Shown in pieces: positions 46,217-58,407 of a stretch of DNA of 64,000 nt. The DNA comes from Pampus argenteus. Lineage: Eukaryota > Chordata > Actinopteri > Scombriformes > Stromateidae. The position numbers were made by a program, and so were the translations under genes. The notes under the pieces were generated by a model that saw only the letters and a list, made by a program, of their open reading frames with translations, searched no databases and had not been told where the DNA came from. Position 1 is the first letter of the stretch. The number at the start of each line of letters is the position of its first letter. The DNA lies in the NCBI GenBank assembly GCA_036937835.1, contig CM072862.1:21655001-21719000 (forward strand), read 5' to 3'.

Positions 46217-47587
46217 ACAAACGTTTCAGCGCAAAAAATGCACAAGTTAAACTCTGGACCTTTGACTTGTTACTGATACAGGTTATTATATAAAGGTTTT
46301 AATATTTATTTATCAGAAATAATCCAGTCTACTATGACTTTTTTTTTGTATTTTTGTTAAATAATGCACCTGTTTTATCAGGCATGTTTAATAATGGGTT
46401 TTAAGTATTAATGTAGATCAATTATAGGTCATTAATAACAACTGTGCATTTTGTAACATTTACAAATGTTGGTAATCCTAATAATAAACACTCATGGGTT
46501 TTTTTTCTTACTTTATAACAAACCCATCAAGTTTGCAGGAGTAAATGTTATAATAAACAATAATCAATAAAGAGGATTTAAAATAATAAATCTTTTTTTT
46601 TTATTTTTTTTTTTATTTGTGAATAAAAGTCTTGGTTTTGGTCCAGATCCTTCATGGCTCTTTTCCAGAGGATATTCTTCCCAATGAACTAAAATAGCTA
46701 ACAGGACAAGAATCCTGCATCCTGCTGGCGGATAAACAAAAGAAAGGACATTTTTCACAACCTGCCAACCTTAAAGTTGTTTTTTTAATTTATTATTTAT
46801 TAATAACATAACATATCTAGAAATGGTGCATTATTGAAGATAAGTGGTATCATTTATTTAATCAAAAAAGTTATAGTCTTATAGCCAGAGAGCGGCGGTG
46901 ATAATTAGTTTATATTAAGCATTATTGTACTGATAAAAGTACCATTTGACAGGTAGTCAACATAGACTAGACATAGACTAGAAAACTTTTTTTTTGTTGC
47001 TCTTCACTCAGTATTGAATTATATCCTGTTAATATTGACACTGTGCATGCTGCATGTTTTGAGGAATTTTGTCCAGTGCGGTGATAGTTTTCACACACAC
47101 ACCGCTTTCATGTCTGCAGCCACACCCAGCAAATATAGAGCCCGGCTCCTCTCTAAAGCATGCTATCACTCTAAAAACCAAGAGAAACCTCTCGACACTG
47201 TATATTCAACTACATTTGTTTCCACTGTCACTTTTTTTTCCTCCCCTTTTCATTTTCATCCACTAGATACTTTTCTCTTCTCATGCATGTCCTAACACAT
47301 CCTCCGCCTGCACTTAATCATAGATTATATGTTGATTTTTTCACATTTAGGTTTGATCGAGACAATAGTTACATGAAATACGATGACTTTCGAATGTTGC
47401 CAGCGCAAAGTTCGAGACAAAACACTGAATTTCCACTCCATCTGCAACTTAAGCCTTTACTCTTTAACCTCTTCTGTGCAGAAAATGATAGTCTGATCCA
47501 GCAGGCGCCTCGTTTTATGTAGTATTTCATGTGGTGTACAGGATAATATATAGATCATTAACTCAACTTCCACAACTCTTCTTTTCC

Positions 47588-47880
47588 ATCCCCTGACACT
47601 CAGGTTGAGGCACGCATCTCCACTAGCCTCGCTGACATCTCCAGTTGGATGTCTGCCCAACACCTTAAACTCAGTCTCAACAATACTGCTGTTGCTTTTT
47701 TCCTCTGGAAAGTCCTGCCCTGTGCAAGGCCTCTCCATCACCGCTGACAAGACCACGTTTACTCCTGAACAGACTGCCAAGAGTCTTTGTCTGTCTCAAG
47801 ACAACCAACTGACAGGCAGCACCCAGAGCGCAGCTAAAAGTGCAAACCTGCAGCTTTGCTCTCTTTGACCTCCAACCACT
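47588..47880 (+). mobile_element. L2-type LINE reverse-transcriptase remnant
   Basis: Plus-strand translation gives ARISTSLADISSWMSAQHLK, then after a frame change SGKSCPVQGLSITAD and QTAKSLCLSQDNQL. These correspond to the ADISSWM...HHLKLN...K(T)ELL...LSITV...SAKNLGV..D..L stretch near the end of the RT domain of fish L2-clade LINEs. At least one frameshift; no intact ORF. Confidence 0.65.
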
Positions 47881-50800
47881 CCAACTTTTTCTAATCACTG
47901 TCCTCACAGAGCTTCTTTTTTTTCTTCCCCACTGAGAAAGCCTCCCGAAACACACTCTGTGAGCCTCAAACTCTAAACTAAAATATTAGATGTTACCCCC
48001 ATCATCTCTCTTACAAATAAATTCTCTATGTTATTCACTTTGTAAATTCCCTGACTGTTTGTTTTATAACCTTGTGACTGTAATGTCTGTGCTTTCTTAT
48101 AAGGCTTTAAAAAGATTTTCCTCCAAACCCCCGAGTCATGGTCCCTATAGTCTAAAATCTTTTAGGTACTTTTTTTATCGGCAGGGGTGCAATACTTTTT
48201 CTTTGTCATATGAATGACGTCACTTTCTGCGTGACCTTTTATATGCTGATAACACAGCAGTTTACTAATTTGATCCAAATGTTGGGATAAGAGTGTGAAA
48301 TATGGCTAATGGCCTCGATCCATCTATACCACGTCCCGTCCCTTACTGTTGTAGAACATGACAGAAATGACCATTTCATCTGTGTCGACTCCATAAGATG
48401 ACCAAAAACATTACTCAATCAGAAACTATATATATGTCAAACACGATTCATTGCATTGTATTGTTTTAAAACAATCTAATCTAATTATATACTTTGGGAC
48501 ATTTTACCAAGACAAGACAGAAACTCATCGGCCGAGCCGTTGAAAAAGCACTTGACGGACTTTTACAGATTTCATTGACTTAATTAAAGCCATGACAACA
48601 TGTTATGTGGTAATTAATAATATAATAATTGCAGTTAGATCTTCTTCTTCTTCTTCATCTTCTCTGCTGCCTCCGTCTCTTTCACTATTATCTTGTCACT
48701 GAACTATATATTGGGAGCCTTGGGCCCAATATCCCTGTGCTCCACAATAATGGAGGTAATATAATAATGAAAGTACTGGTACTAAGTACATTTGGTGCTA
48801 TGAGAATGTAAGTGAGAATTGAAACACATCTTATTATTGGACAGTCCGTAAGATAAGTACATCGATTACTTTTAAATGGTATCCACGAGGATGTTGTCAG
48901 AGGAGGAAGAGGTCCAGAGGAAAGGATCAAAGGTCTTCTTGAGTCATGGAATAAGAAGGTTTGGGGGAGAGGCAGAGAGCAGAAGTGGACGCGGATGATT
49001 CAAGTGGATTGTTTTGACAGTAAGACAGCCTCTCCCTGACCATCTTAGAGCCTCAAATCCTTCCCTTTCTCTCTCTGAGAGCAGAGCTGAGATCAGACTC
49101 TGCAACATAACCGTGACCTCGGCGTGAGGAACTGAAAGGAGGGTGAATGGCTGAGTGTTAAAGAGCGAAGTGGTTTTAGGGTGTATTGGTGGAAGCTCAT
49201 TGGCTTTGACACAGAGACTTGATGCTGGTCATCCAGAGGTTTCTACTGCATCATTCCCTACTTGTCAGCTGTTGAAAGCGCATTTACCCAAATATTTTTT
49301 TTTTCTGAATTCTGGGAGCATTTTATTTACTTTATTAGATGGTAGCTGATAGTAGAGAGATGACAACAGGTGACAGCAGAAAGAGATGAATGATGCGCCC
49401 TGGTTGGTCTGAACTGAGGCTGTTGGTTTGTTGGCCAACTGCTCATGATGAAAGAACATGTCACCGAGTGCAATTGTGTGACTTCTGCTTTTAATAGTTT
49501 TTGGATAACAATGGAGATCTACAGCACAAAAGAACAAAAATCAGGCTTTGAATATGCACGCAATGCTTCTAAGTACTATTTGTTAACATAAGAAAAATAT
49601 AGAAACACATCCACCAGCCTTATTCTTCAAGTTGAGGAACTTTTTAAAAATTATCATCAAAAGCAATGCTGCAGTGGCCATGATACCGTCTTTTATTTTA
49701 TTTTTATAAGTATAGATCCTGCACCAAAAAAAACCAAGGATCCTGGATTCCCTGCAATGCAACCAATAGTGTGTTTTCCTCCCTGCCTGGTAAACGCCCG
49801 TGTATTTCAAACTCTGTGCCCCCAGTTTGTAATGCAGGCTTTCTGTTGTAAATTTGTAGACTACAAGCACATGCTGAGATTACTCAAGTAATGTCACATA
49901 AAATAATAATATCATTATATATTATATATCATTTTCTTAGACTTTACAAAAGCTCCTCAACAGCTTCTGGGCTAATTATTACTCCCTATGATTAGTAAAG
50001 TGTAAAACTTGTAGAATTGGTGCAGTAATCATTATCAGTAATAATCAGTAGTAATATTCTAATAATTTGATGGATAACAGTCTGACGTATGAGTATGTGC
50101 ATATTGCACAACGATGCACCCCTAAAGACATCCTTGCACACACCACGTTGTAGACGGAGACACAGCAGTGACGTCAGAGCTGTGAGTGTTGCACTGCAGA
50201 GTTGTTTCGAGTGTATCTTCCAGTCACAGTTTTTTTTTTATCAACAACATGCAGTGTGGGAGAAAACTGACGTCAAGCAGTGCAGGGCTACCCTTACCTC
50301 TGCTCTCCCTCGACACAGAGGAGGTGTCATTTATAGTAAAGGCCCCACCTCCTTCTCTGCACTACACACCCATGCATGCACCCACCCACCCACCCACCAC
50401 TGCGTCTCACCCCGTCCTCTTCTCGGTTAATCTCCCTACTGTTAGTAACTGTGCGTGGGTTTCATTTTAGGGAATGTTTACTCATCTGGTCTAAAATGGC
50501 TGATCTAAAAAATCCTGACATAGCAAGACTGAAACAGACGTTGGCTTATTATTATTTCAGTACCACAACAATATCACTGACACTACAAACGTATTGGCAT
50601 TTAATAGCAGCACAACAGCTCCCATACTTTTTATCTACGTCACAAATATTCTTCCATAACAATTCATATGCGTTCCTCGTGTGTTTCATATATCCCAAGG
50701 CAGTTTTTTTTTTAATACGTTAGATTGAGATTGTCTCTCGCTGTGCTGCAAGCAGCAACTGTAGTGAGACTTTCTCACACTGTGTGTTGTCTTTGGCTTC

Positions 50801-50903
50801 AGCAGCCACGGTTCATTTCCTTTTGTCTTCTGCAGCAACAACTGCTGCCAATATTCATGTGAAATATTTCAAGAAAATGAGCTGCAGCAGAAAATGAGTC
50901 TCC

Positions 50904-51013
<110 letters not shown>

Positions 51014-51237
51014 CTACATGTATGTATGTAATGGGGTTGCTTGTGATTCGTTGCGGGAGGTTTTTGTCGTGGGGATAATGTAATGATGGAAATGTATCGA
51101 CTGCTATTGCTTGGTTGTCTATTATCAAATATAACACACGCTGCACATATACAGTGCACTGCTGAAGCACAAAATCAAATATCAACCACAAAATAACTCA
51201 GAGGAATCCCTTTTTGCTTCCAAATGGATCTTTTGTC

Positions 51238-51262
51238 TGTGTGTGTGTGTGTGTGTGTGTGT
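51238..51262. repeat. (TG)n microsatellite
   Basis: TG run in intergenic DNA. Confidence 0.95.
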
Positions 51263-51784
51263 CTACCTAGGTGCAGTGTGAACTCATTTCCCCTTAAAAA
51301 ATTGTTTCCCCAGAAGAACGGAGCAGATTTTTTTGCTGTAATTGGTGACCTTCCGCCTCCCTTTCATGGTGAAGATGCCTCTTTTAAACAACAGTGACGC
51401 AGAGCAGGAGGAGGCGGGAAGAGGAGGACCACAGGGATGACCGTTTGAGTGATTTCACTCACTGTCCTGGGAGCAGAAGTTTAATAGCTGGTTTACTCAG
51501 CCTGGATGTTTTTCGGCCACACACTGCCTCTGGCGTCACTCCTGATTGAGAAAACAGGACATTGCATCAGAACAACCCCCCCCATGGATGGAGAAAAGTA
51601 GTGAGAAAGCCCCTCGCATCCCCGATTCTCACTGAAATCCCCATTATGAGCTCCTATTCGTATCGAGAGCAATAAACACTCTTAAATCTGCAATATAAAC
51701 ACACAGGAGTGAATAAACATAAAGTTTGGGTATAAGGGATTCAAACAAATGCATATGCTCCTCAATGTACGAAATAAATGGGAC

Positions 51785-51900
51785 TTTAAGGGAATAGGGG
51801 AACATTTTGGGGGAAAAAGTTTGGATATTGATAGCACTCTCATATCTGTACAGTAAATATAAAGCTGCGGGCCAGTCAGCTGGAAGCAGGGAGAAACCTG
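51785..51900 (+). repeat. Dispersed teleost repeat family A, copy 4
   Basis: ttaagggaataggggaacat, ttttgggggaaa, ctctcatatctgtacagtaa, ataaagctgcgggccag, agcaggga blocks in family order. Confidence 0.65.
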
Positions 51901-52454
51901 ACTTCGTCTGAAGTAGGAAACATGAAGCCTGCAGTGGACGTACGCTGAGATCGGACTTTACAGCGAAGTAGGAGACATCTCGTGTCTAGTAGTTCAGCTT
52001 TCGACATGAATAATAGTTGCGATTTTATAGATTGTGGAATTTTTAATGGGTGAGAAGAAATAAATGTAACTTTAAGTATTTTTTTTTTTTAACAAGAAAC
52101 AACATATCAGACATGATTGTTTTAAATAGAGTGTTTTATATACATCTTAAAACATGTCTTGAGGGGATCTTTAAACTTTTGGACGGAGACAGCAGCAGAT
52201 GTTTTTTCAGTCTTTATGCTCACTTGGCAGCAGCTTTATATTTACCAGATTTGGTTTTGGTTTTGGTTTTATTATCCTAAAAAAACAGCATACATATAAC
52301 ACACTTTTCCAAATATTGTCCGGGGGAAAAGTAACTAACAAGACACAGATTAAAAAACATAACAAAAAAAAAACAATAAATAGCACATTAAACAAACAGT
52401 AATTTGTAAAATTGAAGCATGACACAGGATTAAAAAAAACAACAAAAGTTAAAA

Positions 52455-52556
52455 ATAATAACTTATTTCCACAGTGGTATCAATTTTCCCATCAAATTAT
52501 CTGCAAGAAAGCAAATACACATATTTCTCCAAATAATAAACTATTCCTTTAATAAC
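52455..52556 (-). repeat. Dispersed teleost repeat family A, copy 5 (inverted)
   Basis: Reverse complement reads ttaaaggaatagtttattat, tttggagaaatatgtgtatt, tgctttcttgcaga, and gataccactgtgg, the family A 5' part. Opposite in orientation to copy 4, about 560 bp away. Confidence 0.65.
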
Positions 52557-53796
52557 TACTGATAACATCATAAATTCAGAAACTGAAAAAAGTCTGAGGC
52601 TGTGCTTTGATATTGAATTGCACGACATTATACAGTGTTCATATTTTGTCCACCCGCTGTATCTGCATACATACAGATTTATTCAGTGTCTGTCCCCTGT
52701 GGGGCACAGTGGATAGTATTTTTGGCCTGAGCCATCCATCCAGCCTGGTCTGGCTACCCACTTATCTCCCCTCCATGTGATTTACGCAGAGTCAGTGTCC
52801 CCCCACACAAATCTGACCATCTTAGGGATGGAAAACATTCCCTGTTGAGTTTTCCCGCCTGGGGTTTGCTGCCACCATCTGTAAGAGACACTCAGCACAG
52901 ATGTAGAGATCCATATACACGCTCTATGCAGATAGACACAAATGTATTAATACAAAGATTCTTTAGAGCGATCAAGGTGAGGTGATTACGACATTATAAT
53001 GGTTTATCTACAAAGATACAGCAGATAAGAAGATGTAACGTGGTGGAAAAGAGAATAAAGCATTGTTATTACACCAAAGAAGAAATGAAAGAGTCCTTTC
53101 ATTTACCGAAAAGTATTTCAGAGACAAATAAACAGTTTGTCATCCAACATTGACATTACTACTTACTTTGGGGTCAATTACAGTAGATCCAAACTCCCTG
53201 TTAGAGCAAAAAAACTCCAACAACAGAAATCAAAATAGACTTATTTGGGCTGTGAGAGTAAAAAGTGCTCCAATCGCTGATATATAACATATGAATATCC
53301 ATTGTATTAAAGCATGTTTTAACAGCTGGGGTCTCTGACATCCCATACAGCATTTATGTGGGATTTTCTGAAAGAATAATTTTTATAAGCAATTCATGTA
53401 ACATTTGGAAAAGCCATGAAGTATCAAACTAATAAAACTATGTGATGTGTATTTTTTTTTTTTTTTTTTGAGCTGTTGCAGAAGGTTTAGGTTTTGCAGG
53501 ACCCCCAAAACACAAAGTTCAGCATGTCATAGATTCACTGAATCATCCCTCCTGGTGTTTGCAAGAATCCAAGTTTTGAGCTCAGCTCTCTGCTTAAAAT
53601 CCAAGGGAGAAGTGTAAACTTCTGGCCAAAGCATGAGGGAACGGCAGAGGAATGGAGCGCAAAGAGACCAACGCTGGAGGAAAAGTCGCCTTTTGAAGTT
53701 GGCCAACAGAAAAAGTTTTGATTCAAGTCTCCCACATCTGTCTGCTGCTTCGTGCAAAAAATCCTGGAATCCCCCACCCCCTCATCATCACGGTGT

Positions 53797-53840
53797 CACA
53801 CACACACACACACACGCACACACACACACACACACACACA
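53797..53840. repeat. (CA)n microsatellite
   Basis: CA run with one interruption. Confidence 0.95.
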
Positions 53841-53948
53841 AATGCAGACTCATTTTAAATCCACCGGCACAGAGCATGAAAACAAACATTTTCAAAGAAG
53901 TTTTTAAGCCAAGTGGCAGATAAGCATGGCTGCTAACTGAACATGAAC

Positions 53949-53951
<3 letters not shown>

Positions 53952-53990
<39 letters not shown>

Positions 53991-54015
53991 GTACACACAC
54001 ACATACGTACACATG
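53952..54015. repeat. (CA)n microsatellite with TACGTACA interruptions
   Basis: Pure CA to about 53,988, then CA interrupted twice by tacgta. Confidence 0.93.
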
Positions 54016-54179
54016 CACACAAAGTCATGCGCTTGGAGAAGAAGCTAATGGCATGAACTGACACTGACCTAGTTTCCAGTGGGGCAATGATAAAGACAGA
54101 GTGGAAAGATGAAAATTTGGAAGAGGTAAAGGAACTCCAGACCATGTTGTGCTCGAAGACACAGTGTGTTGTGCATGCA

Positions 54180-54222
54180 AGTGTGTGTGTGTGTGTGTGT
54201 CTGTGTGTGTGTGTGTGTGTGT
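54180..54222. repeat. (GT)n microsatellite
   Basis: GT run with one C interruption. Further dinucleotide runs lie at 54,383-54,408 (CA) and 54,862-54,888 (GT). Confidence 0.95.
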
Positions 54223-56819
54223 CTGAGATGCCTGCCAACAGCCGACAGTCCACACACCCATCAAGAGCTTCAGAAACAAACCGTCATGCTAAGCCGGGGT
54301 AGAGGGCTGAGGCCTGAGAGCAGAGGGAGGTAAAGGCTAAAATAGAGCACTGCTGAGGAGTGAGGTGATCGGAGTGGAGGTTACACACACACACACACAC
54401 ACACACACTCATCTATTATACACCGACTCAGGCCAACAGTAACTTACTGTATACTCATTTAACAGAGACTTTTGGCTTGCCCCTCTCCACAGCATGTCCT
54501 CACTGGTTCCTGGGTTGTGGAAACAGGAAACAGAAAGCAGTCGGTCTCTTTGTTTTCTGTGCATTTGTTTGCAAACCTCACGTGACTATCTCCTCCTTCT
54601 GAGCAGTCTCTGGAGGAACATATGTGTAGATTTCGGCATGTCACTAACTGCCCTAACGTAGCCCAGTCAGTGGCCAAGTCTTGTTTTGTTTCCTCCCAGA
54701 TCTGAACTCTGTGTGACTCTGATAACATTGAAACAAGGAACAATTTCATGCTTTCGTACTCTGGGCACTTTTTATGACTTTAATTGTTCCATTAAGGCCC
54801 TTCAGGGTCTGGGAATGAATGTCATAAGTCCAACGTGTGTGCGTGTGTCTCTGTGCGTGTGTCTGTGTGTGTGTGTGTGTGTGTGTGCTTAAAGTTAATG
54901 CCCTCAGGCTCATCAGCACTCAAGTTTATTCTATAAAGGAATTCAAAGAGATCAGGCTTTTTTTTAATGCTCTGGATTGGAACCAAAGCCACAGAACCTG
55001 AAGATTATACCGAATGTTTATCATTTCCTGTTTCAGAGGGCTGTCATGTCACTGGCTGGGTTCAAGGAATGCATACACATGCACAAACAAATGCACACAC
55101 AACACATGGTTGCACAGATTACAGTAAAGTGTCTCTAATAATTAACCTGCAGACCAAATATCCAAATATATCTGCATTTATTACTGGTAATGATTCATTT
55201 TTATCAAGGATGTTATCACAACTGTGGAAACTATTGGATATTGGTTATAGTGGATGTCCTTGTTACATGATGAAAATATTTGTACATATACTTGTAATAA
55301 ATATTGTAATTTTAATATATGCAATAGCATTTTAAATGGTTACAGATACTATATTATAATGTCCAAGCATGTGTTAACTTGTCCAATGGTTTCCTCCAGT
55401 AACAGTCACTGTAAGCATCTTTTAATTGATTTAATACAACTGTTGTAACATTTGCAGGCATTTGCCATAAACATAGTAAAGAAAAGGAGTTTGAAATATT
55501 GCTGGCAATGGAGATCATATAGTCAGTTCCCTAATAGACCTACAATTAGAGACAATTAAACATCCATTCGGTACTAAACACGGAGTATATTGGTAGCTTT
55601 AGAGAATATTGAGAGTGATTTCTTTAAGCTGATCTGAATGTATGACTAATTGATCTCATCGAGGTGCCAACATTCATTCTAAACCAAAAAAATAAAAATA
55701 AAAATCTGGCTTTTTATCCTGCAGATAACATCTGGAAACGATGTTGAATTGGCTATTATAACCAACATTTGTCAAAATGTGTTTTAGTGATACAACATGC
55801 CTTATGAAAGGAATCATTGACTGATTACTTTTCAAAGACAATGGCTCCAATAACCGTCCCACCTTGTGCTATATTAAATTAATTAATTCCAAAATTGCGT
55901 TTACAGTTACACCCACATGTTGCCAGCTGCTGCTCGTTCATTAATACGGGGTCAAAGGTCAAATAATGACCTCATAGGTTTGACAACATGTTACAACAGG
56001 CCTCACAAGTCTGAAAAAAATGGCATTTTATTATTTTTTTTATTTTTTTTGAGAGGGGCGAGGTCTGCGTGACTCAGACTGAATCCGGAGGGACGTAATG
56101 ATCCTGGGAAATAACATCACATTATTTGAAAAAAATAACCTAATTTCATACTCATGATAGCTTTCACGTTCATAACGTGGAGGATTGTCAAGAGGACACT
56201 TTCAGTCGCTGTTTACTGACTGAATCAGATAAGATGCAGATAGCATTACTATATTTAACGTTTGCGTGAAGTGTGAAAGAGCAGAGATAACATTTTCTGT
56301 TTTTTGTAACAAACCAGAGAAGCCCTCTTTGACAGCCCGAAAGCCGGGGATTGTGGGAAGTTAAAAAGGCATGTGGGTTTGTGTGAATCTGAACAGAAAG
56401 GTTTTTCAGTGTTGTTTTTCTTCAGATAGCCTATCAGTGTTTATCTCTTTTTTGCATTGGTCCTCAGCAGAGCTGCCTCTTTCTCTCTCGGCTGCCAGCG
56501 GTTTCCTGAGCCCAGCCTAATAAGCTGCGCTGAGGGTGATTAATGTGGGCGAGACCCTCCAAAAGCCTCTCTCAGAGGACGCTGAGGGCCACAGCCTGAA
56601 AACAGTCAACTGCATACTTTCAGCACATCGTAATCTTTTCTTTGCCAAAATGTGCAAGTGACAGGCTGCTGAAAACTAAGGGGGGAGGTGTTGCAGCAAT
56701 TATTATAGGCTGTTTACTACCAGTCATTTTCACTGCTCCCTCAGATACACATCTGTTTCAATAACACTGAAATAACCAATGAAATGCATTCGAATCTGCT
56801 GTTGAGATCAGCATTTTCC

Positions 56820-56850
56820 ATAATCTAATACATGTAATGTATTAGATTAT
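56820..56850. repeat. Perfect 13-bp inverted repeat, 5-bp loop
   Basis: Arms ataatctaataca and tgtattagattat around tgtaa. AT-rich; could extrude as a hairpin. No transposon body visible. Confidence 0.9.
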
Positions 56851-57108
56851 AGAGGAATGCAACAACCACATAAACAAATGGTGAATTTCAGCCAGAGAGT
56901 GTTTTATTTCCTGATATTTGACCTTTCGAGAAATTGTATCTTGAAGGTGAACGTGGTCTGGTGAAGACGGATAGCGCCATCTTGTGGTGTAAATAATCCC
57001 GGCCGTTAAAAAAAGGAAACTCAAATGAATCAACAAGATTTTCATGAAAGAAAAAGTCAACACAATTTTTTTTAGATATTAAAAATGACAACTTGAATTA
57101 TGAGCAAT

Positions 57109-57265
<157 letters not shown>

Positions 57266-57535
57266 CAGGATATAATGGCCTTTACTTCACTCTTAATGGT
57301 GGATCAAAGTGTCTGAAACCTGAAACCTTGTGGGCCTTGGTTCAAGATTCCTGCTCTGATGTTGTGTGAAATTTTCCTGAACATGTATATTTACATCTAC
57401 ATTTACATTTTGTCATTTTAGCACATACTTTGCATGCTGAAGCGAGAACAGTGACCCAAAAAAAAGGGCTGTGGCACAAATCCTCACGTAGCTGACCAGG
57501 TACAGGTGCAATGAAAAAAAAAAGCTAGACAGAAG

Positions 57536-58284
57536 TTTATTTTAACTTTGTCTGTGTTTCCATGCTCATCCCAGGAACAGTAGTTTGTAGCAATGGTGTG
57601 ATTTTCATAGCATATTTCACTCACAGTTTGTGCCAAACCAAGTGTGCCGATGAGTGTTTAGGCAGAAAGACATTACAAATAATGAATTAAACAGTAAAAG
57701 AACTGAATATGTATTTTATTACCTTTTATGAGGAACATTATGTTGCATGTCATATATGAGACCAAACTGAAAATCTAACTTTTTGTTTACAAAGACTCAA
57801 AGATTTCATTCCAGCAAATAAAATGAATGATTTTCAAAAGGTCAAGCATGGGTAAAGACAACACACAACTATAACAAGTATGACACATGACAAATTTAGC
57901 CTGTAAAAAAAAACAAAAAAAACATTCTTGTGATTTCCTCGAGACACCAGTGATTGTGCTTAGACTTTGAGTAAACACCAGCAAATTCAGCCTGTGAAAG
58001 AGACGGGATGTTCTGCAAGCCAGAGGCTGTTCTCAACTAAGTGTGACTTTACCCAAATTTAGACGCCAAATTATTATATCCACCACACATATACTGTATG
58101 CTGTGTTTGATGCCCCAGATGTTGAGAGGACTTGTTTGATTTGATATTTTCCAGCCGTTAAAGATGTTGGAAAGTTTAGATTTTTTTGTCGCTTGTCCAC
58201 ATTATGCTTCAGCTTCAGCAATGTTAAGGGCAGCCGCTGAAGGCTGAAGATATGCACATGACAGCCGGTGAATATTAGTGTCTA
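57536..58284 (-). other. shc4: Putative shc4 3' UTR
   Basis: Downstream of the shc4 stop. Minus-strand AATAAA signals occur at 57,715-57,720 and 57,536-57,541. Which is used cannot be told from sequence. Confidence 0.35.
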
Positions 58285-58407
58285 TTAGTGTAGGATGGGC
58301 TGTTTCAGACACAGCTCACTGCTCCCGGAGACGATGGGCATCTGGCTCTCCATGTGGAAACGTACCAGGTGACCGACGCTCAGGAACACCTGATCACGGG
58401 TTCGCAC
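58285..58407 (-). CDS. shc4: shc4 last coding exon: SH2 C-terminal part
   Basis: Forty codons plus TAA (58,285-58,287). VRTRDQVFLSVGHLVRFHM, then PIVSGSSELCLKQPI; the protein ends only two residues later. Phase 0 start. Confidence 0.93.
   Translation of the reverse strand: MRTRDQVFLSVGHLVRFHMESQMPIVSGSSELCLKQPILH

Noticed and set aside
47457..47955. Two overlapping minus-strand frames rich in basic residues
   Set aside because: They are antisense to an L2-type LINE remnant whose plus-strand translation is recognisable.
48760..48830. Third copy of the AGTACTT-rich repeat family B
   Set aside because: Only a few scattered AGTAC motifs, without the diagnostic end blocks.
54025..54279. Minus-strand frames with long His/Thr repeats
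   Set aside because: Translations of CA/GT microsatellites.
57370..57470. Possible fragment of a teleost SINE/LINE tail (acatttacattttgtcatttt)
   Set aside because: Only a short degenerate match; not enough to define an element.
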